DNA of 64,000 nucleotides from positions 30,238,001 through 30,302,000 of the forward strand of contig JASDFA010000027.1 in NCBI GenBank assembly GCA_035772735.1. Direction: 5' to 3'. Position 1 is the stretch's first letter; the number at the start of each line of letters is the position of its first letter. Below, piece after piece: positions 48,701-60,542 of the stretch. The position numbers and the translations under genes were made by a program. Below the pieces are notes generated by a model that was given only the letters and a program-made list of their open reading frames with translations, was not told where the DNA came from and did no database searches. This DNA comes from Datura wrightii (taxonomy: Eukaryota; Streptophyta; Magnoliopsida; Solanales; Solanaceae).

Positions 48701-50190
48701 ATCTGATTTAACAACAATCTGTTTGAACCCGGTTAGATGGTGGTTCATAGGGTCATAATTTATCCGTGTCAAAGAATCTACCAAAACTCACTTGGCATGG
48801 AAATTTTATTTGTCAAGAGTTAATATGATCATCAATGCTAGAGACCATTTTATAGGGTTTAACTAATGCTTAACTTGCCTAATCCAATAATTCTAGAATT
48901 TGATTTCATGACTAACTGTGCTAATGATTTTTTGTTGAAAACATGGTTAACATGTAATTTCATGACCCTCCTGCTTACATAATCTCAATCTTGTCAAATA
49001 ACCTATATTGTGTCCTTAATACCTATCATAGAATCCGTGAAAAGACGTTTGACAATGTAATATTAATTAGAGCCACGCTTGTAAGAATGTAGTGTCTGTT
49101 TGTATTTGTTATCCAGCTTGCATATATGATCTCGTACATACTAATATTCATGCTTGAACTTGTTCGAATATGGAGCTGCCAGTTAGTTGACCTACAATAA
49201 AATCAACCGTTTTTCAGCATTGCTTAATCCTATACCTAATAATTAGAAATCACTCCTAAGATTAACATGTTGAATCCTTTTGTGTGTTAATTTTTTGCTT
49301 AATTCTTTTCCGTTTGCTTGACAGGCGTTTTAGACCCAAATCCAAAATAGCGGTCCAATGCTTCTTGGGCATCAAGTTTGGGATGGGTAGACAAATGCTA
49401 GGGCGTTAGTCTTCCTTGTTTAGAATGATTTAGGGTTGATAACTAAATTAATTAGGTGGGTAATGAGAGATGATAGTCCGTGCCTGCTGAATAATATCGG
49501 CAACCTAAACGGGTTGCAGAGTATTATTTCAGTTGCACGGGGTGATCCCGTTAGGTTAAAACAACTCCCTCCTCTTATTTGTGTGGCAGAACTACGTTCA
49601 ACCTGATTCCTTTTTGGGATACGTAGGCACCTCTATGAGGTTTATTCCAATGCTTAAATTTCCTTTTGGTCTGTTTGTTATTGGAATCTTCTCATATTTA
49701 TCATTAATCGTCTTTATTGTCAATTATTACTTGTATAAATAGCTAGATTTATGGAAATATAATGCATGTACTGGTTCAACTATCTTTTTCTCTCTTTTCT
49801 GATTTTTTTAAATCATATATTAAATATAAATCTTGGAATATGTTGTCAAACTACGTTTGTTTAAATCACCTAGTCAAAGTTAGATTTTTTTAATCTTAAG
49901 AAATTTAGTTAAAATCAATTCATTTTTGCCATTAGTTACCTCCCCACATATTAATAAATCGGGTTGGGAATCACATTTGTGGACCTCGAAAGGTGCTTAA
50001 CACTTTTCTTTCAAGGTAATTTGAACTCTTGCCCGAATCTGGTGTCCTAGGCTAGTCTAAGCAGACTCATGGCGTAGAATGGTGCTCTAACGTACCTCAA
50101 TCCATTAGGTGGCGACTCTCCTCTTTAATAATCCTAAAAGAGTTGTTATGTGTCGAGTTTCGCTTTTTGCAAGGAACATGGGGCACGACA
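45784..50190 (+). mobile_element. Ogre-type 3' LTR
   Basis: It starts tgctgacacccaatttt and ends ggggcacgaca. It is colinear with 27074-31369, carries about 110 bp (near 47640-47755) missing there, and has a decayed copy of the nested hairpin at 49983-50017. Reading frames at 46670-47008, 47836-48090 and 48545-48784 are the LTR counterparts of those in the 5' LTR, not genes. Confidence 0.88.
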
Positions 50191-50641
50191 CTGACCTCTA
50201 GAGGTTTAGTATTCTACAAAAAATATTATTTTTAAAAAAAATGGGCCTTTGATGATCAGTATTCCTGAAATATTTTTTTTAAAAAAACTAACTCACTAAG
50301 GTTGGTCAATTTTTTAAGTTTTTTGAAAAATATTGTAAAAAATCGATTGACCTTAAAGGTTTGAGTCGATTTTCTATAGAAAAAACTAACAACAAAAGCC
50401 TATTTACAATTGCTCACCTACCATTTTAAAAAGATTATAGTATATAGCTAATTCTAGCACTACGTACTGCCAATTAATCACCCAATGTACCATAGAATAT
50501 CCCCCAACCCAACCCACCTCAAGTTCCAACCTGAAAACCCTTCAGTTGTAAATCAAAACTTACCAAAAAGTGATAAAACACCTAAACAAGTCATAAAAAA
50601 AATATATAATTCATAAAAAATATAAGCAAGTATCTAATAGT
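50191..50641. other. AT-rich flank between Ogre element and solo LTR
   Basis: No gene is visible. It starts with the target duplication ctgac and contains A/T runs and gagtcgattttc-like pieces similar to those at 26900-26990 on the other side of the Ogre element. The two may belong to one older AT-rich repeat. Confidence 0.4.
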
Positions 50642-53458
50642 TGTAACACCCCCGTATAATTTAAGCAATAAATTCATATTTTGAGATAGAACTAGTAGTA
50701 CTTAATATGCTAAGAAAAAAGTGTTATGAGGTATTTGAATCACTCTACATTCTTATATTAAGATTTAACATCAATCAAGTTGCGGAATAAAAGTCGGCAA
50801 AAGTTATCGCAAATTTCTTTCTTAAAATTCTTTGAAATTTGGGTCAGATGTTTCAGAATTTTCTCCCAATCTATTAGGAATTAAGAGGTATACAACCTAT
50901 CAAATTATAGGTCTATGAGTCTAGTTTCCAATTTATTAAACCATTCGCTAATACAACTTCAGAATATGGAGATATTTGAGTTTTCGCGAGATCGCACAAG
51001 CAGGCATATCAAAGCAGGCCAAGTTGATGGAGGACTATATAAAGCTCCTTGGTCGGTTGTTGTTATCCATTTCTTATTTATGAAATTTACTCAACCATAA
51101 ACTCTGCTTAGAGGTGTTCCAATATGTTCTTGATCATTTTTTGCTTAGGAAACATAGACCATGGTGGAATTGAAGGTCGATAGGTTGATTTATCCATATA
51201 AGTCATATTGTGATGAATTTTCCAAAGTGTTTGGTGGTTTTTTGGGGTAGCTTCGATAATAAGCTTCTTCATTCTTAAATTCTTACCTATATATGATGTC
51301 TATGAGTTTGTAGGTGTCGATAGATGGTTAATCCAAAATTTCTATCATTGAATCCGTAGAAATCTCATTATTAAATTTCATCAGTATTGTCTTCATATTG
51401 AATCTTTATGGATGCTTTTTTTGCAGTATCTTAAGATGATTAAGGAATTATATTCATGGTGATGGTATTTGGGATTCAACTTAGTCGGGGTTCACCAAAA
51501 TCTAGGTATGTTAATGCTTGTTTCTCTTTTGTCGGCATGACTTTCGTTGAATTGTTGTCATCAAAACAATCATGTGTTTGTTAGCTACCTTTAAATACTA
51601 ATGTCGTGCTATTCTATTCCTGCATAGTTTCTATATATATTGATCTTTCATTTGTTTAATAGCATGGTTTTGAGCTTAGATTTGAGTGCTTGAAAGGCAC
51701 ATCCATGAGTCGAATCGTGATAAATCATGTGGTTTCAAATTATTATATCTTTCGCTGCCTTTTCATGGCTGTTTTAAGGGACTTGAATCATGCAATATGT
51801 TTTTGAAATATTTTTTATCATATTGTGTTGTATGTGTGTGTATAACTTTGGGTGGATAGGTGGTTCAGGATCGGTTAATGAGGGGGCACAGTTGTGAACA
51901 ATCGGTAAGTTCGTATTAGAGGTCGTGTGGTTAACTTGTTGATAATAGTTCCTTTTTTAAGGATTGATGGTTTCTGGTTGTGTTGGGGAAATGGTTGATA
52001 GGTATATGATTGGTGGTTTAGTAGCGAGTAGGGTCAATGGTGCGATGCCATGGTCACTGAACTTGTGTTAGCAATTGTGATCGTCTTGTCGATGAATATA
52101 GATTGTCTTTTGGAAAATTGTGGATAAAGTTGGGTTAGCATGTATACATATTGGGCTTGTATCAAGTGTAACACTTCTTAAGTTAGTTTTTAATCTTAGA
52201 GGATAGACTTGATAGGATGACGATCTGTAGGTTGTTGTATGGAGTGTCGGTGAATGACTTGATACATGAGCTAGTGCTATGTTGTGGTAGTCATTTAGTA
52301 CGATAGGTAGCCAAATGTGAGCTATTTGGACTTGTTTCTGCTATGTAATTGTTAGTTGAACATTGTGTGACTTATGTGATGCCTGGAGGCTTATTGATCA
52401 CCCAAAGCTCAAGAGTTATTCTGGATGTAGGTTAAGCCCAGGATCTAGGCGATATGAACTAATAACCATTTCTTGAGAGTTATTTCGTCATGGTTAGACC
52501 GGTAGTTGTGAATAGCCTGTGAATCGAGAGTTGTTCCTGTTAGGCTCTATTTTTGAATTGATATACATATTATGTTGTGCTATATTTGTTATTTTTTTGG
52601 GTTAGTTGTAGAAGCTAGATGTTACTAATGGTGGTGGTGATTGTTGGAGGGCCTAGAGATGAGTCAGGTAAGACGATGAGATAATGTCCTGTGTGTTACA
52701 GGTGGTGACGGGCGAGACAAATCGGCTAGGTGCTGACTGATTATCTTGGTGGTTTTTTTGGTTATTGCTTGGGACTTATCAGGCTTATGCAGGCCAAATA
52801 AGTTTCGTATGCTTTACTTTTGTTGCTTTGAAATTGCTAGGCTTATGGGAGCCACATAGGTTCTGCTTGTTTTACTTAATTACCTAAATATGTTGCTATC
52901 GATGCCCTTGAGTTCCGATTGACATTATGTATATCTATTGATTTACAATCTGAGTCCTATTATTATATTCGCCTTATGAACTCGGCATATCTCTGTACTG
53001 ACGCCCTAGTTGGTAGTGTTGTATTCATGCTGGTAGGTGTTGCTCAATAGGTAGATTGAGTTCTTAATCACTGAGTGAGTTCTAGTTAAGTCGGTAAGCT
53101 CCAAGTTTTCAGATGTTTGAGTAATGGGTAGTTCGGGGCTATGTCTCGATCAGTTGATTACTATTGTATTCATAGAGGCGAGATGTCCCTGTGGTTGGAG
53201 TTTTGTTGTTATAAGCTTGAAGGTTTGTTTTTGTATAGGTTGTATTTTATTCTACGGTCTCATCGGCTTATTGTGGTTAGTTTTTAGTTGGCTTGTGAGC
53301 CAACTTCCATTTATGTCGTTATTTACTCTGATTAGATTATCATTGTGAAATTGGACCTTGTTGGTTCTAGCCTGTTGTAATTAGACTTGTGGCAGGGTGT
53401 GCTCGATTAGGTGCTGCACAAGGTGCCAGTTATGCCTCCTCAGGTTTGGGGTGTGACA
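50642..53458 (+). mobile_element. Solo LTR, gypsy type (2817 bp)
   Basis: It starts tgtaacacccccgtat and ends tttggggtgtgaca. Both flanks are atagt (50637-50641 and 53459-53463), an exact target duplication. A TATA box lies at 51036-51043. No internal sequence is present. Its end (gccagttatgcctcctcagg) recalls that of the solo LTR at 40138 (gccagtcataccccccaagg), suggesting related families. Reading frames at 50915-51100 and 53124-53348 are not recognised. Confidence 0.88.
51036..51043 (+). promoter_or_regulatory. TATA box of solo LTR
   Basis: tatataaa followed by gctcc lies about 395 bases into the LTR. It resembles the TATA context at 40365. Confidence 0.55.
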
Positions 53459-53463
53459 ATAGT

Positions 53464-54770
53464 TAATCTACATAAGTATCTATTAAAGATTAAGGGACGT
53501 GTGCCACCATGTCTTTCTTCTTCTTCACTACTAGAAGGCTCATTCATAGACCTTAGACTAGATGGTCGTAGACAAGATGATCGTAGATAGGATGATGGCA
53601 TGAAGGTTGAGGCAGGGGATAGCATCATCTACACACCAAGGAATAAGAAATACCCTTGAAGCAAGTAGTGAGTCTAACTGAGCCTTAAGCCCATCATACT
53701 ACTCATTCCTACACCTCTCTTTGACCTTTATCATTTAAAGTTTGCTAGATAACTCAGCGATCTTCTGCTCCATAATCATCATAATCTCCTTATCCATTGA
53801 CTTGACCTCTGAGAAGGTTTTCATGTCTTGCAACCCAATTTGGTAGTAGTAACATGCTTATTGCAAAAGTTCAAAATATCTCCCCTTTCTTGAACAACCA
53901 AGAGTACCCAACTAAAGTTCTCTATATCCTCATACAAAATCTGTGTTGTTGCTCCTTTGTCACTAGTTGGATGAGTCTGACGAAACTCATCCAAGGAAAT
54001 TTGAAATAAAATTAGTCTATAAATATTAAAAATAAATAGTATTTTTAACTTATGTATTGGCTTACATAGGTGTCCTCAGCCTGTGGCTCGACCCACATAT
54101 CTGGATTTGTGACTTTTTTTTATATTTTTTGTGTGAATGACCTTCAATAACTCATCTTGAGTTACTTTCCTCCCAAATCTCTTTTCTAAAAATAAAATAA
54201 ATTGATAAAGTAATCAAGTTTAGTCCAATATATAGTTATTTTAATTTTTTTTTCAATACGTAGGAAAAAATGCCAGTCTTCTTATCACAGTCCGTATTCT
54301 GACAGCTATATTAGTGTGCAGAGAGTCACCCATTTTAGATACTCTAGTTTTTTTTTTCCGAGTTCACTCCTCTACTTAAACCTCTTATGAGGGTCCCATT
54401 GTCTTTGTCGGTCTTTTATAATGCTCAATACGTCTCTCCCTTTTAAAGGAGGTGGCGGAGGTCGTTGTAAAAAAAAAGTTTTTCAATGGGTATCAGGGTC
54501 GAGTATCGCAAAAAATTGAGAAGATAATCCATGATTCGTAGACTAATTCAAACTACCAAGCATCATTTTCTAACAATTGAAAGGTAAAAATTGGGGGAAA
54601 AGGAAAACAATTATTGATGTCAAATTATAAAACAATTTAAGGGAAAAACACTTGTTGCAATTGATGGCAGGGAACTAGAGATGTGTAGTTGATCGGGTGT
54701 CGACTAGATTGGGGTTGATTAACAAGCCTTAAATTCAATTATAGCATAATGGCCAGTGGATCAAGCTATA
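53464..54770 (-). pseudogene. Possible CACTA (En/Spm) transposase-type relic
   Basis: On the minus strand, pieces in order resemble a plant Ptta/En/Spm-type protein: a Pro-rich stretch from 54440 upstream (PPPPPLKG), NPDMWVEPQAEDTYVSQY (about 54110-54055), then EFRQTHPTSDKGATTQILYE (about 54000-53940) and KSMDKEIMMIMEQKIAELSS near 53800-53735. The frames are broken by stops, and a non-coding stretch between the second and third pieces could be an intron. The match is by eye to the family pattern, so the assignment is tentative. The solo LTR at 50642-53458 lies beside it. Confidence 0.35.
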
Positions 54771-54775
54771 CCCTC

Positions 54776-55251
54776 TTATATTTCAACCACAAGGATGCAA
54801 TTTCTTTGGGTACCTCTATCTGAGATGATGGACAAGGGCACCCCATGTAGTTTGACTAACTCCCGGATGTACGGCCTAGCATAATCCTCTATAGAGTCTA
54901 TAGTTTTAACTAGGAGGAAATGTGCTGACTTGGTCATTCGATCTACTATCACCCAAATTGAGTCATGTTGCCGGCTAGTACGAGGTAGACTTGTAATAAA
55001 GTCCATATTCACTTCTTCCCACTTCCATGTGGGTATGCTGATATCCTGAGTCATACCCCCAGGTCTCTAATGTCCCACCTTAACCTGCTGGCAGTTCATG
55101 CACTTAGCCACAGATTCTGCAATGTCTCTTTTCATGCCTTTCCACTAGTAGATATCATGTAGGTCACCGATACATTTTAGTGGCACCTGGGTGGATAGAA
55201 TATTTGAAGTTGTGTGCTTCTGCTAGTATTTGTTGTCTCAAGTCACTTACA
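54776..55251 (-). pseudogene. pol: Chromovirus RNase H end and integrase core fragment
   Basis: Integrase inserts the element's DNA. The frame at 54776-55054 gives ISIPTWKWEEVNMDFITSLP, DSIWVIVDRMTKSAHFL and LHGVPLSIISDRGTQ, holding the first two catalytic Asp residues of the DDE core. Just upstream, KRDIAESVAKCMNCQQVK is the zinc-binding HHCC end, preceded by remnants of the RNase H-integrase link at the LTR border (55251). After RGTQ, at about 54795, the homology stops, so the third catalytic residue is missing. The LTR at 55252 cuts it on the other side. Confidence 0.85.
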
Positions 55252-57707
55252 TGTCATGACCTGAGTCTATACCCTGGACGAGATACGATATTTGGAGTCA
55301 CAAGTAACCCCAAGTCAACCCATGGTCTATCATAGCACTGGTAATCTGTGTAATCATAGTAGAAGCTTAAATAATAAAACCATTTAATCTATGTCTGAAA
55401 GCCATCTACATGTGATGAGTTGCTGGGACAAGCCTCCAGCTAACTCTAAAGTCTGACTGAATAAAAATAACTAGAGAAGTAAATATCATCCTTGAAAGAT
55501 GAGGACTCACCACTGGATACTGCTGATATCACCTGAAGAAGATCTACTAATGGTGCTAAGGCTGAGAACCGGTGCCTGTATAATGATACGATATAACATA
55601 GAAGGTATGAGTCAGTACTTTGAATGTACTGAGTAAGTGGGAGAAAATATAATATAAAGAATAAATAACTGAACTGTAATGACATGCAATGACCAACTGA
55701 AATACTGGAACTTAACAAACTGAAATATAAATGAAATGGTCAAAATGACCCTGTCTGATGGTAATAGACATGCCCTAAATCTGAGATACTGATCTGAGCT
55801 AACTGTATTGAACTGAACTGAACTAAGTAACTGAAACTGTTCTGAGCTGAGCTAAAATGAAGCTGTACTGACTAGTGGGAGAGGCTGCAACCGACATATA
55901 ACCACATGAGCTAGACGTGGAGTCCGATGTATACACCCCATCGGTAGGACCCAATATACCTTGCCAAGGTATAAAGGCATGAACTAGGTGATCACAAGTC
56001 TGGGGTCATAGGGATAATAAAATAACCTACGGTGGTAATGTCGTTCTAGGAACCAGGGTGCGCTGGAACCTCGATCCGCTCAGTGCTAAGTCTTACTCCT
56101 ACTGGATAGTCCTAGACTGACTACTAAGCTAATAGATTGAAATTGGGATCCAAGACTAAGTTAGGATACCTATCTAGAAGTACCCTAAGAGTCTTATCAG
56201 ACCGAATTTTATAACTGGTGTTCTAAGAATGGTTAGAGCTGCTTATATCGAAGCATCATAACCATCTAAAGAACAAACTAAAACTGAAGCTAGGGGTTCT
56301 AAGACTGGTCAGAGCTACTTCTCTGAAAGTGTCTTAACAGTCTAAAGAACCACTAATATCTGATATTTGATGTATGATATCTGAGTCTAATAACTGATAA
56401 CTGGGAGGCACCACTAGCACCTTAGGGAAAGACTGTAGTCTAACTGATCAGCTGATAATTCTGAATAATACTGAGTACACTGATATTCTGACTAAAATTG
56501 GACTAGCATGTAATTGACTGAGATTTCAACTACTTTTAACAATATGGGAATCCTAACACTGGTAGAGTCAAGCAACATGATTAACTACTCAATGATGTTA
56601 GACCCTAATATACTGCATTCAAAAGCTAGGGCTAAATCATTTCACAAGAAGCTAGTTTCCACATGATTTCTATGAATTTAGGAAAAACATAGCAACTAAA
56701 AATATAGATAATGCTCCACCTAAAATTTATAGAATTCTATCTGAAAACTTTCTATATTTTGAAACCTCGGGGCTATAACTGAATGAAGAATTAACGCAGG
56801 GTTTTGGGGACAAAAGGGAAGAACAATTCCCTTGTTGAATACCCACATACCTGGTGAAGAAATCCTGGAGAAAATCCCTTGAGAATCTGAGGATAATTTC
56901 AAGTGCCCTAGCTCCTTCTCTGAGCTTTAATGAGAGGGGTGAAGTAATCGTCGATTACCCCTCTACATTCCCTGAAAATAACCTAAAATGACATAGTTTA
57001 GGGATTAAAAAGGTAGGAAATTAGAAAAATATCCCATCTGGAAAAACTGTCGATAGGGACCAACGGGTCACTCAACGAGTCATTGGGACCCGTCGTTAGT
57101 CTTGACACCTGGATTTTGGGCTCACTAAAACTGGCAAAAAAAGGGACCACGACTCGTTGGATGATCCAATGGGTCATTGTTTTCTCTCGTGGTCACTGGA
57201 TGAGATTTGGGAAGCTTGACAACGCGCAACACATCGACTCATTGGTAGACCCAACGGGTCATTGTGATGAGTTGTTACCTCCATTGGAGAAATTATAAAA
57301 TCCCTAAACTTGACACGGGTGGTCACAATGACTCATTGTGTGATACAATAGATCATTTTTGCCACTCGTTTTCATTGAAGGAGGTTTCTTGGAATCCCAA
57401 CTAACGACTTAACAATAGGCCGTTGTATCACATGACAAATCATTGGTTGATTCGTGGGGTCTTGGAAAAGGAAATTCTAAGATGGGGACTAACGAGTGAC
57501 AGGACGACTCATTGTTTCTCACAACGGGCCATTCCATGTCCTGTTGGTTCTCGAAAGACCAAGTCAGGGCTGACTACGACTGAGACAACGGGTCATTGGA
57601 ACTGACTATGACTCGTTGTCTCAGTTGTTCTGAGGTATTTTTTATGGTTTCTTATGAATTTTCTTGCAAGGTCTAAGTTTGGTCTAGGAAAATTTTGGGG
57701 TGTCTCA
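55252..57707 (-). mobile_element. Chromovirus LTR (2456 bp)
   Basis: The minus strand starts TGAGACACCCC at 57707, beside a purine tract, and ends CATGACA at 55252. It is a close relative of 4383-6753 with the same U3 palindromes (57060-57620, for example acgggtc/gacccgt at 57063-57093) and the same R/U5 motifs (ggactcacc at 55504; cctgtataatgatac near 55574). The purine tract makes it a 3' LTR of the unit on its right. Small frames inside are not genes. Confidence 0.87.
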
Positions 57708-58099
57708 ATATCTCCCCCTTGGGATCATTCGTCCTCTAATGAAGGCTAAAACTGTTGGAAAACCGGGAAAAGAGCTGCAATTCCCAAACTGAGGCTATGA
57801 ATTGATTTCTGAAGGAGTAACTGACTCCGAACTGACTTAACCATGCTAACAAAGCTGATGCAACTAAAATGCACATTGAAAACCAGAATAGAGCTGATGA
57901 GTACATAACTGAACAAAGTATGAAGAGGAATTTAGTACGTGATGCTGTAACTAAATTGAAAGGGAATAAATGAGGGTATTTGGCCATCATGTCTACTTAT
58001 GCCTCCCATGTGGCTCCCTCAACTAGCTGGTTCCTCCACAAACTTTCACCGAAGCGACTTCCTTGTTTCTTATCTTACGAACCTGACGGTCAAGGATCT
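57708..58099 (-). pseudogene. pol: Chromodomain end of pol and polypurine tract
   Basis: The minus strand encodes KILDRQVRKIRNKEVASVKV and, after a one-base loss, WRNQLVEGATWEA: an integrase-linked chromodomain like that at 3490-3600. A 3' leader and the tract AAGGGGGAGATAT follow, directly before the LTR. The rest of pol is cut off at 58100 by a plus-strand LTR. This copy keeps CAG (58085-58083) where the copy at 3587-3589 has TAG. Confidence 0.82.
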
Positions 58100-60335
58100 T
58101 GTAATACCCCAAAAACTCTAAGATCAAACCCGGGAGTTGAAATGGAGAAAATAGGATTTTCTACACTAGGTCACATGACGAGTAGTTCAGTGACCCATCA
58201 GGAACACCATGAGTTGTTACGTGACTCATGGGGAAAGGGTTGTACTTGGATTGAAATTTGGGATTTGAGGTGACCACGGGTGTGACCACGAGTCATAATC
58301 AACGCCATGAGTTGTCAGGTGTCCCGTGGTTAAGAGTTGAGTGAAGACTTGATGAATGGGGCAGTGAAGGTAAAGACTGGTCACCATGATTCGGTAGGTA
58401 CAACACGAGTCGTGGTGTCCCTCGTGGTGACCCCCAGAGGAAGAATTGGAAGTGAAGGTGACAACTGGTGACCACGAGTCATGGTCACTGTTAACGATTC
58501 GTCCAGTCCCTCATTAGGACCAGCAATATGTTTTTCCTTGCGAATCTATTAAGGGTTTTTCCATAATTTCTATGTTCCTAAAGCCTAAACTACGCCATTT
58601 TAAGCTCAAAATTGAGTGTTTAAAGAAGGGTTAAGTCATTATAAGCCTATCCTAATTCATGTATGCAAGTTTAGAAGTTTGAGAGATGATCAAGCCTAGT
58701 TCTTCAGAGTTCTTCTTCAATTCTCTTTGGGTAATCAAGGAAGTGGTAAAATCAGGTCCCTTCAGGTATGTAAGGCTATGAATGGGTGCAATAATCCACA
58801 CCCATGCCCAATTCCCTCTTAATTCATGATGTTGTAATCGATGACTCCATAGGGTTTTTACCCAATACATGAATTCCTAAGTTTCAATCATGGGTATGAT
58901 CTAAGCATGTTTTAAATAATGAATTATGATTAATGGGCAGATTCTACAATGTTTTAAATTATAAATTATCTTTTCAAGTTTTCTGAACTATGATTCCCAT
59001 CTATAAAAGTTCATGAAAGTTGAGATCTATAAATTATGTGTACAAGCATGATGCGATGTGTATGAAGAAAGTATGATTTCGAAATACCCATGTTTATGTT
59101 CATGTTTTCAAAGTGAATCAAGTTGATTTCAAGCATGATAATTAATGGTCAAGCCCATATGATCAAGTATGTTTTTATGATTTCATGAATTAGCTTACCA
59201 TATGGTTTTGGATCCAAGACTCCCAATTATGTTCAGCTTGTGGTATGATTTGAGCCAAGGCTCCTCACTTTACGATTTTAGATTTATGCATGTATGTTAT
59301 TATTCAGCTTCATCACTAGATGATGGTCAGCTTTATTTAAAAATGATGGAGAGAATATGCATTTTTTTTGGGGTAATGTCTAGCATCGAGTATCCTAAGG
59401 GTCAGTCAACCCTATGCCTCAGAACTACATGCCAATGTAGCTATGTTCAGAATATTTGGGACCTCCCTTGTAAGCTTCCCCTGCCCCCAAGGGGCCTTCA
59501 GCTTGATATCAATATCATGGTAGCGTCCTTAGCCTGGCAAAGCTTTGGACGGCTCTGTCCACTTGAGTGTGATAGTCGGGACAACGTAATCTCTATCGTT
59601 TTAATGTTGGTTATATAACGAGTCTCCCATCGTTCCTCGTGATTTCAGTTATGCATGTACATCGGACATGATATTATGTTTTTAGCATATTTGACCCAAT
59701 GTTCAGTTTTACTGTGATTATCAGTTTCCAGATTTGGGTCATTCAATTCAGTTATGATGTTCAGATATGTTCAAATCAAGATTTCAAAAAATAGCATGCA
59801 AGCCCTACTCATAGAATCTTATCTTGATTATATTTTATTATATGCATGATTTAATGATTTTAATTACTTAGTGGTTTCACTTACCTTGCATACTCGATAC
59901 ATTCCACGTACTAACCGCATACTCTATGTTGTATCATTTAATGATACAGGCTTTGATATCCAGGCTCAGTCCCATCGCTAGTCAGACTTTTGGAGTTAGC
60001 ACTTCTCAATCTCAGTTGGTGAGTCCTCATCTTGAGAGGGCCCTTCTTATTAGTTGAATTTCGTCTTTTTAGTTTTCAAAGTATAGTGAGTTTGTTGGGG
60101 TCTTGTCCCATCAACTTGTCAGTGTTAGAGGCTTTTCGGACATAGTTTGTATTCAGCTTTAAATTCAGATATGTGTTCAGATGTTATGATTGTTTAGAAT
60201 TCCGTTATGTTATCCATGATGACCATTCGCTTATCTATGATTGAGTTAGATGTATGTTCATGCCATGGGTCGACTTGGAGCCTCTCGGGATTTTTGTCCC
60301 GCATCTCGATCCAGTCCTATGTTCGGGTAATGACA
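58100..60335 (+). mobile_element. Chromovirus 5' LTR, plus strand (2236 bp)
   Basis: It starts tgtaataccccaaaaactc and ends cgggtaatgaca. U3 (58170-58510) has short palindromes of the type accacgagtcatggt. R/U5 has the dyad gtatcatttaatgatac (59933-59949) and tggtgagtcctcatcttgag (60017). A degenerate tRNA-Met site and gag follow. The 138-codon frame at 59202-59618 lies within the LTR and matches nothing I know. Confidence 0.87.
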
Positions 60336-60339
60336 AACT

Positions 60340-60351
60340 CTATATCAGAGC
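60340..60351 (+). other. Decayed primer-binding site, tRNA-Met
   Basis: ctatatcagagc differs at three positions from TGGTATCAGAGC and lies four bases after the LTR end. Confidence 0.7.
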
Positions 60352-60542
60352 ATTAGGTTTTGAAGTATCCTAGGGTGTCCGAAAGCCACATTAAGTAGAG
60401 TTTTTTTCATGAGTGTGAAGCGCGCCACACTTATGACAAAGAGGCTACAAGACTTTTAGTAAATGTTCCCTTCTTTCATGATCTAAGTCATGCAATGCAA
60501 TGTCGCTCTATCCTTCTAACTCATGTTATACGCATTTGCAGA

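Larger units (their letters stand above)
27074..50190 (+). mobile_element. Ogre/Tat-type retrotransposon, pol-less, with nested solo LTRs
   Basis: Direct LTRs lie at 27074-31369 (4296 bp) and 45784-50190 (4407 bp). A tRNA-Arg-like primer site, gag, a tandem array and a purine tract lie between them. The flanks are ccgac (27069-27073) and ctgac (50191-50195), a target duplication with one mismatch. Removing the nested insert at 36687-45136 leaves an internal region of about 6.0 kb, far below the usual size for Ogre elements. I find no protease, reverse transcriptase, RNase H or integrase. The element is therefore non-autonomous as it stands. Confidence 0.87.

Noticed and set aside
59202..59618. 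A 138-codon frame in the plus-strand LTR
   Set aside because: It lies wholly within the LTR, and the inverted LTR copies do not keep it open.
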